Shown here: piece by piece, positions 44,822 through 53,803 of the stretch | How the letters are laid out: every line of letters starts with the position of its first letter | Numbering within the stretch: position 1 is the first letter of the stretch | NCBI RefSeq assembly: GCF_023716865.1 | Contig: NZ_CP092417.1 | Span: 5,310,001 to 5,374,000, forward strand | Reading direction: 5' to 3' | Length of the DNA: 64,000 nt | Source: Endozoicomonas sp. SCSIO W0465 | Lineage (GTDB): Bacteria; Pseudomonadota; Gammaproteobacteria; Pseudomonadales; Endozoicomonadaceae | Translations under genes and position numbers: made by a program | The notes under the pieces: model-generated | Database searches by the model: none | Told to the model about the DNA's origin: nothing | What the model saw: the letters and a program-made list of their open reading frames with translations, nothing else

Positions 44822-45808
44822 ATGAAAAAAGTCACCACCTTTTTTTCCGGAGCAGCTGCCATCATGGCAGCCATGACCATTGGCAGTGCTGCTCAGGCCA
44901 GCACGACCCTGGGTGTTACCGTTTACAAATACGACGATAACTTTATGGCTACCGTCCGCCGGGCTATCGAAGCAGAAGCCGATAAGGTGGACGGTGTTCG
45001 GCTGCTGATGAACGACTCACAGAACGACCAGTCCAAGCAGAATGATCAGGTTGACGTTATGCTGGCCAGAGGGGTGGATGCGCTGGCGATTAATCTGGTT
45101 GACCCTGCCGCTGCTCCCGTCATCATTCAAAAAGCCAAGTATGATGACGTTCCTATTGTCTTCTACAATAAAGAACCCACCGCTGAAGCCCTGGCCAGCT
45201 ATGAACATGCTTACTATGTAGGCACTGACTCCAAGGAATCCGGCATTATCCAGGGTGAACTGATTGCTGAGCACTGGGCCAAAAATCCGGCCTGGGACCT
45301 GAACGGTGATGGCAAGATTCAGTATGTGTTACTAAAAGGTGAGCCCGGTCACCCGGATGCGGAAGCAAGATCCGCTTATTCGGTCTCTACCCTGAACGAC
45401 AAAGGCTATCCCACCGAAGAACTCCATATGGATACCGCCCTGTGGGATACCGCCATGGCTAAAGACAAGGTTGATGCCTGGATCTCTGGCCCTAATGCCG
45501 ACAAGATTGAGGTGGTTATTGCCAACAATGATGCCATGGCAATGGGCGCTATCGAGTCTCTGAAAGCCGCTGATAAATCCTCGATTCCCGTGTTTGGCGT
45601 TGATGCCCTGACCGAAGCACTGGCACTGATCAAAGATGGCCAGATGCAGGGAACCGTACTGAACGATGCCAATAACCAGGCCAAGGCTGCTTTTGAGCTG
45701 GCCAATAACCTGGCCAATGGCAAAGCGGCAGGTGAAGGCACCCGCTGGAATATCGAAAATAAAATCGTCCGCGTGCCTTACGTTGGTGTCGATAAAGGCG
45801 ACCTGTAA
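44822..45808 (+). CDS. mglB: Periplasmic galactose/glucose-binding protein
   Basis: The 328-residue precursor has a signal peptide cleaved near AAQA/STT (about residue 26). Its mature sequence follows E. coli MglB closely: GVTVYKYDDNFMATVRRAIEAEA, LLMNDSQNDQSKQNDQVDVMLARGV, FYNKEP, YVGTDSKESGIIQG, VLLKGEPGHPDAEAR, VIANNDAMAMGA and FGVDALTEAL. The calcium loop DLNGDGKIQ is present. It captures D-galactose and D-glucose for MglAC and in enterics also serves as a chemoreceptor ligand. The ATG at 44822 is preceded by AAGGA; an in-frame GTG at 44804 is less likely. It heads the mglBAC operon, divergent from a two-component system. Confidence 0.96.
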   Translation: MKKVTTFFSGAAAIMAAMTIGSAAQASTTLGVTVYKYDDNFMATVRRAIEAEADKVDGVRLLMNDSQNDQSKQNDQVDVMLARGVDALAINLVDPAAAPVIIQKAKYDDVPIVFYNKEPTAEALASYEHAYYVGTDSKESGIIQGELIAEHWAKNPAWDLNGDGKIQYVLLKGEPGHPDAEARSAYSVSTLNDKGYPTEELHMDTALWDTAMAKDKVDAWISGPNADKIEVVIANNDAMAMGAIESLKAADKSSIPVFGVDALTEALALIKDGQMQGTVLNDANNQAKAAFELANNLANGKAAGEGTRWNIENKIVRVPYVGVDKGDL

Positions 45809-45826
45809 CAGCCAGGTCAGACTGAA

Positions 45827-45859
45827 CCCTCGTTCCCACAGTCCCCGTGGGAACGAGGG
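45827..45859 (+). terminator. Intercistronic hairpin between mglB and mglA
   Basis: This is a perfect 13-bp stem, CCCTCGTTCCCAC (45827-45839) with GTGGGAACGAGGG (45847-45859), and a 7-nt loop. No T-run follows, so it more likely protects the mglB message or attenuates mglAC than terminates fully. That would keep the binding protein in excess over the membrane parts, common in such operons. Half of a similar motif (CTCGTTCCCACGG) occurs at 61980, so the palindrome may be a dispersed repeat. Confidence 0.65.
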
Positions 45860-45970
45860 GATGAAAGGACAAAGGTTCTTTCAATTTCGTTTCATATTAA
45901 AAAGAGTAGTTAGCGAGGTATTTCCAATTTCCTTGCCAGGTGCTCTTTATCTCTGAAAAGTCAGAATGCT

Positions 45971-47494
45971 ATGGATACCAGCAACCATTTTAACAACGAC
46001 AGTGAATGGCTTCTGGAAATGACCGAGATCAGCAAATCATTTCCCGGAGTAAAAGCCCTGGACCGGGTTAATCTAAAAGTGCGCCCTCACTCCGTCCATG
46101 CCCTGATGGGAGAAAATGGTGCAGGCAAATCAACATTATTAAAATGCCTTTTTGGTATTTATGAAAAAGACGAAGGCAGTATTTATTTTCAGGGCCAGCC
46201 CACTGAATTCACATCATCAAAGGAAGCACTGACACACGGCGTGTCCATGGTGCATCAGGAACTAAACCAGGTCTTGCAGTCCAACGTTATGGACAATGTC
46301 TGGCTGGGTCGTTATCCGAAAAAAAACGGTTTTGTTGATCATAAAACCATGTATGACGACACCAAAAAGATCTTTGAAGAACTGGATATTGATGTTGATC
46401 CAAAAGATAAGGTCGCAGATCTCTCCGTTTCCAAACGACAGATGGTAGAAATTGCCAAGGCATTTTCCTACAACGCCAAAATTGTCATTATGGATGAACC
46501 CACGTCCTCCCTTTCGGAAAAAGAAGTCCGCCACCTGTTTACCATCATTAAAAAATTAAAAGAGCGTGGCTGCGGAATTGTTTATATCTCCCATAAGATG
46601 GAAGAAATTTTTTCCATCTGCGATGACATCACCATATTGCGGGATGGCCAATGGGTAACCACCCGCCCACTGGAAGGCCTGGATATGGACCAGATCATCA
46701 GCCTGATGGTGGGACGGGAGCTGACCCAGCGATTCCCTCAGCGGGATCATCAACCAAAAGAAGTCATCCTTCAGGTAGAAAATCTGACGGCCAAAAACCA
46801 GCCCTCCATACAGGACGTCAGCTTTGAACTTCGTAAAGGTGAAATTCTCGGTATAGCTGGCCTGGTGGGTGCCCGTCGTACTGATGTGGTGGAAACCATT
46901 TTTGGCATTCGGGATAAAAATGCGGGTGTGATCAAACTGCACGGCAAGACACTGGACAATAAAGACGCTTACCAGGCTATTCAGAATGGCTTTTCTCTGG
47001 TCACCGAAGAGCGCCGTGCCACGGGGATCTATTCCACACTGGATATCACCTTTAACTCTCTGATTGCCAATATGGAAAAGTACAAAGAGCGGTTTGGCTT
47101 ATTAAGTGACCGAACCATGGGCGCTGATACCCAGTGGGTGATTGACTCCATGAAAGTGAAAACACCCGGCCACAAGACCCGAATCGGCTCACTCTCTGGC
47201 GGCAATCAACAGAAAGTGGTGATTGGACGATGGCTGTTGACCCAGCCGGAAATCCTGATGCTGGATGAACCGACCCGTGGCATTGATGTGGGTGCCAAAT
47301 TTGAAATCTACCAGCTGATCCTGGATCTGGCCAAAAAGGATAAAGGCATCATTATGATTTCATCAGAAATGCCTGAGCTACTGGGTGTCACCGACCGCAT
47401 CATGGTGATGAGCAATGGCCGGGTCGCTGGCATTGTCAATACCCGGGAAACCACTCAAAACGAAATTCTTGAACTGGCCGCGTGCTATCTATAA
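45971..47494 (+). CDS. mglA: Galactose/methyl galactoside ABC transporter ATP-binding protein
   Basis: This 507-residue protein has two fused ABC domains, as in all sugar ABC importers of the MglA/RbsA type. Domain 1 has Walker A GENGAGKST, the signature region LSVSKRQMVEIAKAF and Walker B IVIMDEPTSSL. Domain 2 has a degenerate Walker A (GLVGARRTDVVE), signature LSGGNQQKVVIGRWL and Walker B ILMLDEPTRGIDVG. It powers uptake through MglC. The start ATG lies 162 bp after mglB, beyond the hairpin. It is very similar to enteric MglA, so specificity for galactose is well supported by context. Confidence 0.95.
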   Translation: MDTSNHFNNDSEWLLEMTEISKSFPGVKALDRVNLKVRPHSVHALMGENGAGKSTLLKCLFGIYEKDEGSIYFQGQPTEFTSSKEALTHGVSMVHQELNQVLQSNVMDNVWLGRYPKKNGFVDHKTMYDDTKKIFEELDIDVDPKDKVADLSVSKRQMVEIAKAFSYNAKIVIMDEPTSSLSEKEVRHLFTIIKKLKERGCGIVYISHKMEEIFSICDDITILRDGQWVTTRPLEGLDMDQIISLMVGRELTQRFPQRDHQPKEVILQVENLTAKNQPSIQDVSFELRKGEILGIAGLVGARRTDVVETIFGIRDKNAGVIKLHGKTLDNKDAYQAIQNGFSLVTEERRATGIYSTLDITFNSLIANMEKYKERFGLLSDRTMGADTQWVIDSMKVKTPGHKTRIGSLSGGNQQKVVIGRWLLTQPEILMLDEPTRGIDVGAKFEIYQLILDLAKKDKGIIMISSEMPELLGVTDRIMVMSNGRVAGIVNTRETTQNEILELAACYL

Positions 47495-47532
47495 CGCATT
47501 ATTATTTACACAAACCAGGGGGAGTGACTGCC

Positions 47533-48561
47533 ATGAGTGTTGCCAGCAGTCTGACAGCGGGAAAACAATTCAGCGTTCTGCGCTTGGTTAAAGAGGGTGG
47601 TATCTATGCGGTACTGCTGATTCTTCTGGCCATCATCATTATCCAGGAACCGTCGTTTGTAAGCTTGAGAAACCTCAGCAATATCCTGACCCAATCATCG
47701 GTCAGGATCATTATTGCCCTGGGGGTCGCCAGTCTGATTGTCACCCAGGGGACGGATCTTTCTGCCGGTCGTCAGGTTGGTCTGGCAGCGGTAATCTCTG
47801 CAACGCTGCTGCAAGCCCTGGAGAATGTAAACAAAGTCTTCCCGGAAATGGGGCCAATGCCAATCCCTGCCGTTATTGTGATTGTCTGTGCCATTGGCGC
47901 ATTGATCGGCCTGGTGAACGGCCTGGTGATTGCCTACCTGAAAGTCACCCCTTTCATCGCGACAATGGGCACGATGATCATCGTTTACGGGGTAAACTCG
48001 CTCTATTATGACTTTGTCGGTGCGTCTCCGGTTGCCGGTTTTGCCACTCAGTTTTCGGAGTTTACCCAGGGGTTTATCCGGCTGGGAGACTTCCGCCTGT
48101 CTTACATCACCTTCTATGCGGTAGTTGCCATTATTTTGAGCTGGGTGCTCTGGAATAAAACGGTCTTTGGCAAAAACATCTTTGCCATCGGTGGTAACCC
48201 GGAAGCCGCCAAAGTCTCAGGCGTCAACGTACCCCTTACCCTGCTGAAGGTGTATGCGCTTTCCGGCGTGTTTTATGCCTTTGCCGGTCTTCTGGAAGCC
48301 GGACGCATTGGTTCTGCGACCAATAACCTGGGCTTTTTGTACGAGCTGGATGCCATTGCCGCCTGCGTGGTTGGCGGCGTCTCTTTTGCCGGTGGTGTCG
48401 GCAGTATCATGGGCGTGGTCACCGGCGTATTGATCTTCACCATCATCAACTACGGTATGACCTATATCGGCATCAACCCTTACTGGCAGTTTATTATCAA
48501 GGGGGGAATTATTATCTTTGCTGTAGCCCTCGACTCCATGAAGTACGCGGATAAAAAGTAA
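47533..48561 (+). CDS. mglC: Galactose/methyl galactoside ABC transporter permease
   Basis: This 342-residue permease has eight to ten hydrophobic segments. It shows family features such as GTDLSAGRQVGLAAVISATLLQ near the first periplasmic turn, KVTPFIATMGTMIIVYG, the cytoplasmic coupling segment FAIGGNPEAAKVSGVNV and GGVSFAGGVGSIMGVVTGVL. The frame is open upstream to 47482, overlapping mglA, but the ATG at 47533 has the ribosome binding site AGGGGGAG and gives the usual family length. It is the third gene of mglBAC. Confidence 0.95.
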   Translation: MSVASSLTAGKQFSVLRLVKEGGIYAVLLILLAIIIIQEPSFVSLRNLSNILTQSSVRIIIALGVASLIVTQGTDLSAGRQVGLAAVISATLLQALENVNKVFPEMGPMPIPAVIVIVCAIGALIGLVNGLVIAYLKVTPFIATMGTMIIVYGVNSLYYDFVGASPVAGFATQFSEFTQGFIRLGDFRLSYITFYAVVAIILSWVLWNKTVFGKNIFAIGGNPEAAKVSGVNVPLTLLKVYALSGVFYAFAGLLEAGRIGSATNNLGFLYELDAIAACVVGGVSFAGGVGSIMGVVTGVLIFTIINYGMTYIGINPYWQFIIKGGIIIFAVALDSMKYADKK

Positions 48562-48589
48562 TTCACTGATCTGCCCAGATCAATTCAAT

Positions 48590-48624
48590 AGCGTCGTGCT
48601 GTCAGCAGTCAGTGCGACGCTTTC
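48590..48624 (+). terminator. Probable terminator after mglC
   Basis: The inverted repeat AGCGTCG (48590-48596) and CGACGCT (48615-48621) is followed by TTTCCTGC. The T-run is short, so termination strength is uncertain. Position just after the last mgl gene supports the role. Confidence 0.4.
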
Positions 48625-48724
48625 CTGCATTTCCCTTCTCATACTGCCTTCCTGACCTTGTTCTTCTGAACTAATCCTGTTTTTTCCTGTCTGATATCAG
48701 AGTCCCATTAAAAGTCTGTATGTC

Positions 48725-49594
48725 ATGAAGATGAACACTTTTCGCTACCTTTTGCGAGCTTGTTGTGCCTCATTTGTTGTTCTCCTTTCAGCAGGATGGT
48801 CTGATGAAAGCAAGGCTCAGGATTCTGCGTCACTGGCACAACTTATTGATAAAGCAATGTATGTTGACCCTGAGACTCTGGCCAGCATGCAAAATCATTA
48901 CCAGGCGTTTATTGCGTTCTCAGACAAGAAAAGAGGTGAAAGCGCATTTACAACCGGTGATGAACTTATTGAAATCGGGAAAATAGTAGGAATGGGTGTC
49001 ATCGCTGCGATTTTATATGGGGTAATCCATGATCTAATCACCACCCAGATCAATTTTGCCTATTTTTCTGATCTGAACCTTACGCATCATGGAGCATACA
49101 CCCTCCGGTATTTTCCATCGGTATACCACTCAGAGTCACGTGTTCTCTATGCTCTGCTGTGGGGCACTATCGCCACATGGTGGGTAGGCCTGCCGATCGG
49201 AGGACTTTCCGCCCTGTCGGCCAGAATCAGCTCCGATGCCCCGAAAATGACCTGGCATGACCTTGTCTACCCGGTCGCAACCATGCTGGGCACAAACCTC
49301 GCAGTTGCCCTGGTGACTGGTGGGTTGACTTATTTAGTGTCAGGCAGCACCTTTTGGACAGTAGCTTATATGCACAATAGTTCCTATCTGTCTGGCATCA
49401 TCGGAGGCATCATACTACCGCTGTATATTTATTCATCCCGTCTGGGCGAAACCAGCATCGTTCAGAAGCAGTGCGCCGACTTCACACAAGACCTGATGAG
49501 GCTGTTTAATGAACACCCTGAAAACAGTGACATACAGGCTCTGATCAAATTTCACCTGAACTCTCCCTATAGCAATTGCCGACAAGCATTGTAG
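48725..49594 (+). CDS. Uncharacterised membrane protein with signal peptide
   Basis: This 289-residue protein starts with a signal-like segment (TFRYLLRACCASFVVLLSAGWS). Hydrophobic segments lie at about 85-105 (IGKIVGMGVIAAILYGVIHDLI), 143-163 (LYALLWGTIATWWVGLPIGGLSAL), 188-208 (MLGTNLAVALVTGGLTYLV) and 222-240 (LSGIIGGIILPLYIYSS). The C-terminus is soluble and has two cysteines (QKQCADF, SNCRQAL). I do not recognise the family. Neighbours on either side are unrelated, so there is no contextual hint. Confidence 0.7.
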   Translation: MKMNTFRYLLRACCASFVVLLSAGWSDESKAQDSASLAQLIDKAMYVDPETLASMQNHYQAFIAFSDKKRGESAFTTGDELIEIGKIVGMGVIAAILYGVIHDLITTQINFAYFSDLNLTHHGAYTLRYFPSVYHSESRVLYALLWGTIATWWVGLPIGGLSALSARISSDAPKMTWHDLVYPVATMLGTNLAVALVTGGLTYLVSGSTFWTVAYMHNSSYLSGIIGGIILPLYIYSSRLGETSIVQKQCADFTQDLMRLFNEHPENSDIQALIKFHLNSPYSNCRQAL

Positions 49595-49617
49595 CTGGCA
49601 GGGGAATATCAATCTCG

Positions 49618-50409
49618 TCAGGTCGTTTGATCAAGAAAAGTCAGCACTTGTTCAACCACTGACTCCGGTGCAGAATCTGCTGCAATTTCAAGATGCCGCT
49701 TCAACTCCCCTCTGCCCAGCAGCCCGGAGAGCATGCCGCTTAAACCCCGTTGTTGACGGTCGACTTCAAACCAGAGCTTAAGCTGTTGCTCATCACGCCA
49801 GGCAACGATTTCCAGCTCCCGCCAGCGCCCAAGAAACGGCCCTGATACCGGAACAAATTCAAACTCCTGAACAAAAGGCAGTGCAAAGCCCCTGGCTGCT
49901 TCACACTCAGCCTGACGCAGCTGCAAACCTGCTTTGGTGAGACCATCAAACAGACCGGCCATCAAAGCATCGGGCCTGACCACCAGCAAATCCGTATCCG
50001 ACGGATCAATGGCAAACTGAATATCCAGCCCGGTTTCCAGCCATACCTTACCCTCTCCCAGACTGATGGGCGTGTTATAGGGCAAAATAAAACTGGCATT
50101 GAATATTCGCTCTTCATCCGGCGCAATCATAAAGGTTTCTGGTAATGACCACTGGCTCAGTGAGCAGGTCTGCTTGACCTTTTCAGTGACGGTACCTTCA
50201 TCTCCCCCCTTGCGCTTTTCCAGCTCTGCAAAGTACTGACAGCAGATATTGAGGTAGATGTTATCAATCTGCTGTTCAGCAGCACCCCCTTTCACCCGAA
50301 TGGTAAAATCGACCCGTTTGCCGGGAATCAGCTCTGGCTGCTCAAGCACGGCATCCACTTTTGCGGCGCCGATGGACAGCGACGCCATTGCTTTTTTCAG
50401 TAATGACAT
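49618..50409 (-). CDS. Spo0M-like (arrestin-fold) protein
   Basis: This 263-residue protein starts MSLLKKAMASLSIGAAKVDAVLEQPELIPGKRVDFTIRVKGG, the characteristic N-terminus of the SpoOM family. In Bacillus, Spo0M influences sporulation; in proteobacteria members are common and of unclear role. The two beta-sandwich halves are suggested by ERIFNASFILPYNTPISLG and by LGRWRELEIVAWRDEQQLKLWFEVDRQ. The frame is open to an ATG at 50454, but the start at 50409 fits the family. No sporulation genes are nearby. Confidence 0.8.
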   Translation of the reverse strand: MSLLKKAMASLSIGAAKVDAVLEQPELIPGKRVDFTIRVKGGAAEQQIDNIYLNICCQYFAELEKRKGGDEGTVTEKVKQTCSLSQWSLPETFMIAPDEERIFNASFILPYNTPISLGEGKVWLETGLDIQFAIDPSDTDLLVVRPDALMAGLFDGLTKAGLQLRQAECEAARGFALPFVQEFEFVPVSGPFLGRWRELEIVAWRDEQQLKLWFEVDRQQRGLSGMLSGLLGRGELKRHLEIAADSAPESVVEQVLTFLDQTT

Positions 50410-50593
50410 AGATATACAACAAGCAAAGAACAGAAAAAATATTCGAAACTGCACATGATAAACCTGATTTCCTGCCCGTCAAACTCCCTTCATTGACTCA
50501 GCCAGACCGCGAGTATCCCGGCTCGATAAATAGAGACCCTGGCAAGCCGATTGGCCATAAAGTCAACAGTGTCAGGGACGCTTGTCATCAAGA

Positions 50594-51040
50594 TCACGCC
50601 AACAGATAGTCCAGAAATTGATAGTCCAGAAATTCATCAGACACCGGTATATTTTCCTGAACGGGTTCTGGTACGTAATGAGACGCTATATGTGAATCAG
50701 TTTCTACATAGGGGAGTATTTCAGCACAGCCTCTCTTCGGACAGTTCACCAACAATCTTCCGATCTCATCAATGCCGGAAATATCGTAGTATTCCAGTTT
50801 CTTGTCATCGCCACACCGGCGATTGGGACAACGTTCCTCATTATTAATCCAGCACAGGCCGCAAACCCGATGACCGCAAGTGGTAACTTTTGCACCCCGC
50901 AAAAAATAAATACTACACTCTGAGCAGGCTGCCTTGGCTGACAGCACCTTCATAAGCTCTTTGTCACAAATGCTCTGCTTGGCTACGGTAACCTTATTAC
51001 CTGCTGGGGTCACGATACAATCAAGTTTCAACCCGGGCAT
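50594..51040 (-). CDS. Small RING finger protein with TRAF-like zinc finger
   Basis: This 148-residue protein has a complete RING pattern: C39-x2-C42, C55-x-H57-x2-C60-x2-C63, C71-x4-C76, centred on TTCGHRVCGLCW. A second possible zinc site follows (C100, C105, H117, H121 in LLVNCPKRGCAEILPYVETDSHIASH), like the first finger of TRAF proteins. The C-terminus repeats DEFLDYQFLDYLL. RING plus TRAF-type fingers are eukaryotic ubiquitin-ligase features, so an effector that recruits host E2 enzymes is the natural guess. It is divergent from another RING gene 250 bp away. Confidence 0.75.
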   Translation of the reverse strand: MPGLKLDCIVTPAGNKVTVAKQSICDKELMKVLSAKAACSECSIYFLRGAKVTTCGHRVCGLCWINNEERCPNRRCGDDKKLEYYDISGIDEIGRLLVNCPKRGCAEILPYVETDSHIASHYVPEPVQENIPVSDEFLDYQFLDYLLA

Positions 51041-51456
51041 ATCTATCTCCCATCAATACTGTGTGGTAGCAAAAATATGTAACCTCGGTGCGAAGCAAAT
51101 ATTCATGGCGATCCTGTCCAGTTCGCCAGGTTCTGTTGTTCTCCCGTGGGCGTTTCGAGCATAGACGATGTAACCCATTGTGAAAAATTGGGCTGACTAT
51201 AGATGGCCATAAAAATGGCCAAAATAAAGATGGGCACAAGGATCACAGCAATCTGATCCAGGAATCAGAGAGATATCAGAGAGGATAGTTGCACCATTTT
51301 GACAGTAAAGTTTGGATACATAACATACCACTGAACTTTTTTAGTCAAAGTCAATCTAATTGCAGGGGCATAACTCTCTCAATCACTCTCTTAATCAGAG
51401 TTCATTTAATCAGAGTTTATGGTGGCTTTTCAGACAGGCCCATAGGTGTTTTTTTC

Positions 51457-52743
51457 ATGGATGCTTCATTAAGCAAGTTGCCAACAACAGTTACATTCTC
51501 TGAAGCAAGCATCGAACAACTTGCTGATCATGACATCTGCGGATTGTGCAATGGTGATTTGACAGACCCGCCTCCGGTTCCCAGGGAGAATTTCCGTTTT
51601 CAATACCGGGGGGTATCCGTCAATATTTGTAATGAAAAACACCTGTTCCATCCCCAATGTATTGTCGAAAATATTAACGAAAACTCTGCATTTTCCTGTT
51701 CCAAATGCAACGTAACCGCGATACCAGAAGCATCACAATTACAAACCGTCAGGCAGCTAGCCGGTTACCAGGATGAGAAATCAACACTGTCATCACTACA
51801 AAGGCGATTTCAGGACATTCTTCAATGCTCCACAGATGGTATTGTGCCAGGTGAAAAAATCACTGAACTGCAACAGTTAGCGGTTTTGCTGGACAAAAAA
51901 CGGCAAAATCCAACTGCGGAATTCAGAACGCTTCGTGGTGAAGTACACTGCTTACTGGGGTTAAACTTGAAAACTCATTTAACCGGTCATCACGACCATC
52001 ATTTTGAGCAGACCTTCGCATCGTTATTCATCGCTTGTAAAACAGGTATCACAGCTGCGCGTGAGCCCTTTATAGAAATGCTCGCTAATAAAATAACCCT
52101 GGCACCTTCTTCACAAAAAACCTGTTTCAGTGTGCTGGATTCAATACCTGAGTCAGAATGGAAAGATGAATTTGTCAAACAGGCCCAGTCATCCTTGTAT
52201 TTAGCATTGGGGCAAGGTTTGCTTAATAAGCATAAGGCTCTACCTCCGCAAGGTAGCAGATTTACCGGCAGTATTCATGATGCATTGCATTACTTGAAAA
52301 AAGCAACGGAACTGGAAAATCAAAGCGGCCAGCCATTCCTTGCTGAGTGCCACTATTTTTTAGCTAAAAAGACTTATAAAAAGGATACCATTGACCCCTT
52401 TTTGCTGCGCGAGGCAAACAAGCATCTGAATATTGCAGAACAGCTTGGAAGCGAGGATCTTAAACAGCAAGTCGTTGAACTCCGCAGTAACCTTGGAAAG
52501 CATTTTCAGAAAAAGTCGAAAGCAGCCGTAGAGCGTTTCAAAGCCGATTTTTCTGAAGATAGAGAATACAAATTGAGTTACTACACACTGAAGGATTCAT
52601 GGGAGCGTCTTGATTATGCGCTGAAACACGGTACGGAGGATGTTAAACAGGAAGCTAAAAACCTCTTGGCAAAAAAAGAAGAACTGCTCTCATTTAATAG
52701 AAAGCTACCAGAAAGACCGGTTACCCAAGATACAGATTGGTGA
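51457..52743 (+). CDS. RING-H2-like protein with helical C-terminal domain
   Basis: The 428-residue form starting at 51457 (MDASLSKLPTTVTF) begins just before the zinc finger; the frame is open upstream to 51289, and neither start has a clear ribosome binding site. Cysteines and histidines fit RING-H2: C28-x2-C31, C58, H62 or H65, C68, then C81-x2-C84. Residues from about 190 onward are helical and resemble TPR or Sel1-like repeats (FTGSIHDALHYLKKATELE, EANKHLNIAEQLG, YYTLKDSWERLDYALKHG). Together with the divergent RING/TRAF gene this suggests a pair of eukaryote-like effectors. Function is inferred from domains only. Confidence 0.75.
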   Translation: MDASLSKLPTTVTFSEASIEQLADHDICGLCNGDLTDPPPVPRENFRFQYRGVSVNICNEKHLFHPQCIVENINENSAFSCSKCNVTAIPEASQLQTVRQLAGYQDEKSTLSSLQRRFQDILQCSTDGIVPGEKITELQQLAVLLDKKRQNPTAEFRTLRGEVHCLLGLNLKTHLTGHHDHHFEQTFASLFIACKTGITAAREPFIEMLANKITLAPSSQKTCFSVLDSIPESEWKDEFVKQAQSSLYLALGQGLLNKHKALPPQGSRFTGSIHDALHYLKKATELENQSGQPFLAECHYFLAKKTYKKDTIDPFLLREANKHLNIAEQLGSEDLKQQVVELRSNLGKHFQKKSKAAVERFKADFSEDREYKLSYYTLKDSWERLDYALKHGTEDVKQEAKNLLAKKEELLSFNRKLPERPVTQDTDW

Positions 52744-52870
52744 TACGAACAGACTACGAACCGCTGCCTGCTATCAGCTATTTTGGCTTTAATTTATTCT
52801 GCTTCTGGCTGGCTCAATAGCCAGCTACCTTGGTACACTTGGCCAGTATTATACTGATCGGAAGTGTTTT

Positions 52871-53803
52871 GTGATTGCGTATCCCGAGATAGATCCTGTG
52901 GCTTTTAGCCTTGGCCCCTTAAGTGTGCACTGGTATGGCCTGATGTACCTTATTGGCTTTGCCCTGGCACTCTGGCTTGGTGGTATTCGCGCCCGGAGAT
53001 CCGGTGGATTATGGCGTCCGGAACAGGTCAGTGACCTGATTTTTTATGGTGCTATCGGGGTTATCCTGGGTGGACGAGTCGGATATGTCCTCTTCTATCA
53101 CTTTGACTATTTTGTCAGAGACCCGCTCTGGTTATTCAAAGTGTGGGATGGCGGCATGTCCTTTCACGGTGGCCTTCTTGGAGTTCTGTTGGCCATGTGG
53201 CTTTATGGCCGTTCTCAGGGCAAAAGCTTCTTTCAGATAACCGACTTTCTTGCCCCGCTGGTGCCATTGGGGCTGGGCCTTGGTCGAATAGGTAACTTTA
53301 TTGGTGGCGAGCTTTGGGGCAGGGCCTCCGATGTGCCATGGGCCATGGTTTTTCCCACCGATCCCGGCCAGATGGCAAGACACCCTTCCCAGCTTTATCA
53401 GTTCTTTCTGGAAGGGCTTGTGCTGTTTGGCCTGCTTTGGTGGTTTTCATCAAAGCCCAGACCGAGAATGTCTGTTTCCGGACTGTTCCTGCTGATCTAT
53501 GGGCTGGCAAGATTCTCTGTTGAGTTTGTGCGGGAGCCGGATGCCCAGCTTGGCTTTATTGCCTTTGACTGGCTAACCATGGGGCAGTTGTTATCGTTGC
53601 CTATGGTTGTTATGGGTATCGTGTTTATGGTTTGGGGATATCGTCACCATCCATTGGTTAGTGGTATGAACAGTGATGATGCTGCCTGGCTGGCAAAGGC
53701 CAGAGTAAACTGCCAAGAGCTGAAGAACAGCACAGAGCAGAAGCAGAAGCAGAAGCAGAAGCAGAAGCAGAAGCAGACAAAGCGTGGATCGAAAAAACGA
53801 TGA
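52871..53803 (+). CDS. lgt: Prolipoprotein diacylglyceryl transferase
   Basis: Lgt moves diacylglycerol from phosphatidylglycerol to the lipobox cysteine of prolipoproteins in the inner membrane. This 310-residue protein has seven hydrophobic segments, the essential region GGRVGYVLFYHFDYF, the HGG motif (SFHGGLLGVLLA) and the Lgt signature GLGRIGNFIGGELWGR. The start is GTG at 52871 with GGAAG nine bases upstream. The C-terminus carries an extra tail of Lys/Gln dipeptides ending TKRGSKKR, encoded by a hexanucleotide repeat and overlapping thyA by 4 nt. The lgt-thyA pair is standard in gammaproteobacteria. Confidence 0.96.
   Translation: MIAYPEIDPVAFSLGPLSVHWYGLMYLIGFALALWLGGIRARRSGGLWRPEQVSDLIFYGAIGVILGGRVGYVLFYHFDYFVRDPLWLFKVWDGGMSFHGGLLGVLLAMWLYGRSQGKSFFQITDFLAPLVPLGLGLGRIGNFIGGELWGRASDVPWAMVFPTDPGQMARHPSQLYQFFLEGLVLFGLLWWFSSKPRPRMSVSGLFLLIYGLARFSVEFVREPDAQLGFIAFDWLTMGQLLSLPMVVMGIVFMVWGYRHHPLVSGMNSDDAAWLAKARVNCQELKNSTEQKQKQKQKQKQKQTKRGSKKR
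53738..53776 (+). repeat. CAGAAG hexanucleotide repeat in lgt
   Basis: Six and a half perfect CAGAAG units encode alternating Gln-Lys in the cytoplasmic tail of Lgt. Six-base units keep the frame, so changes in number alter tail length and not expression. The next gene starts 24 bp later. Confidence 0.95.

Noticed and set aside
53738..53776. Phase-variable switch in lgt
   Set aside because: The unit is six bases, so gain or loss of units never changes the frame; on-off switching is not possible.
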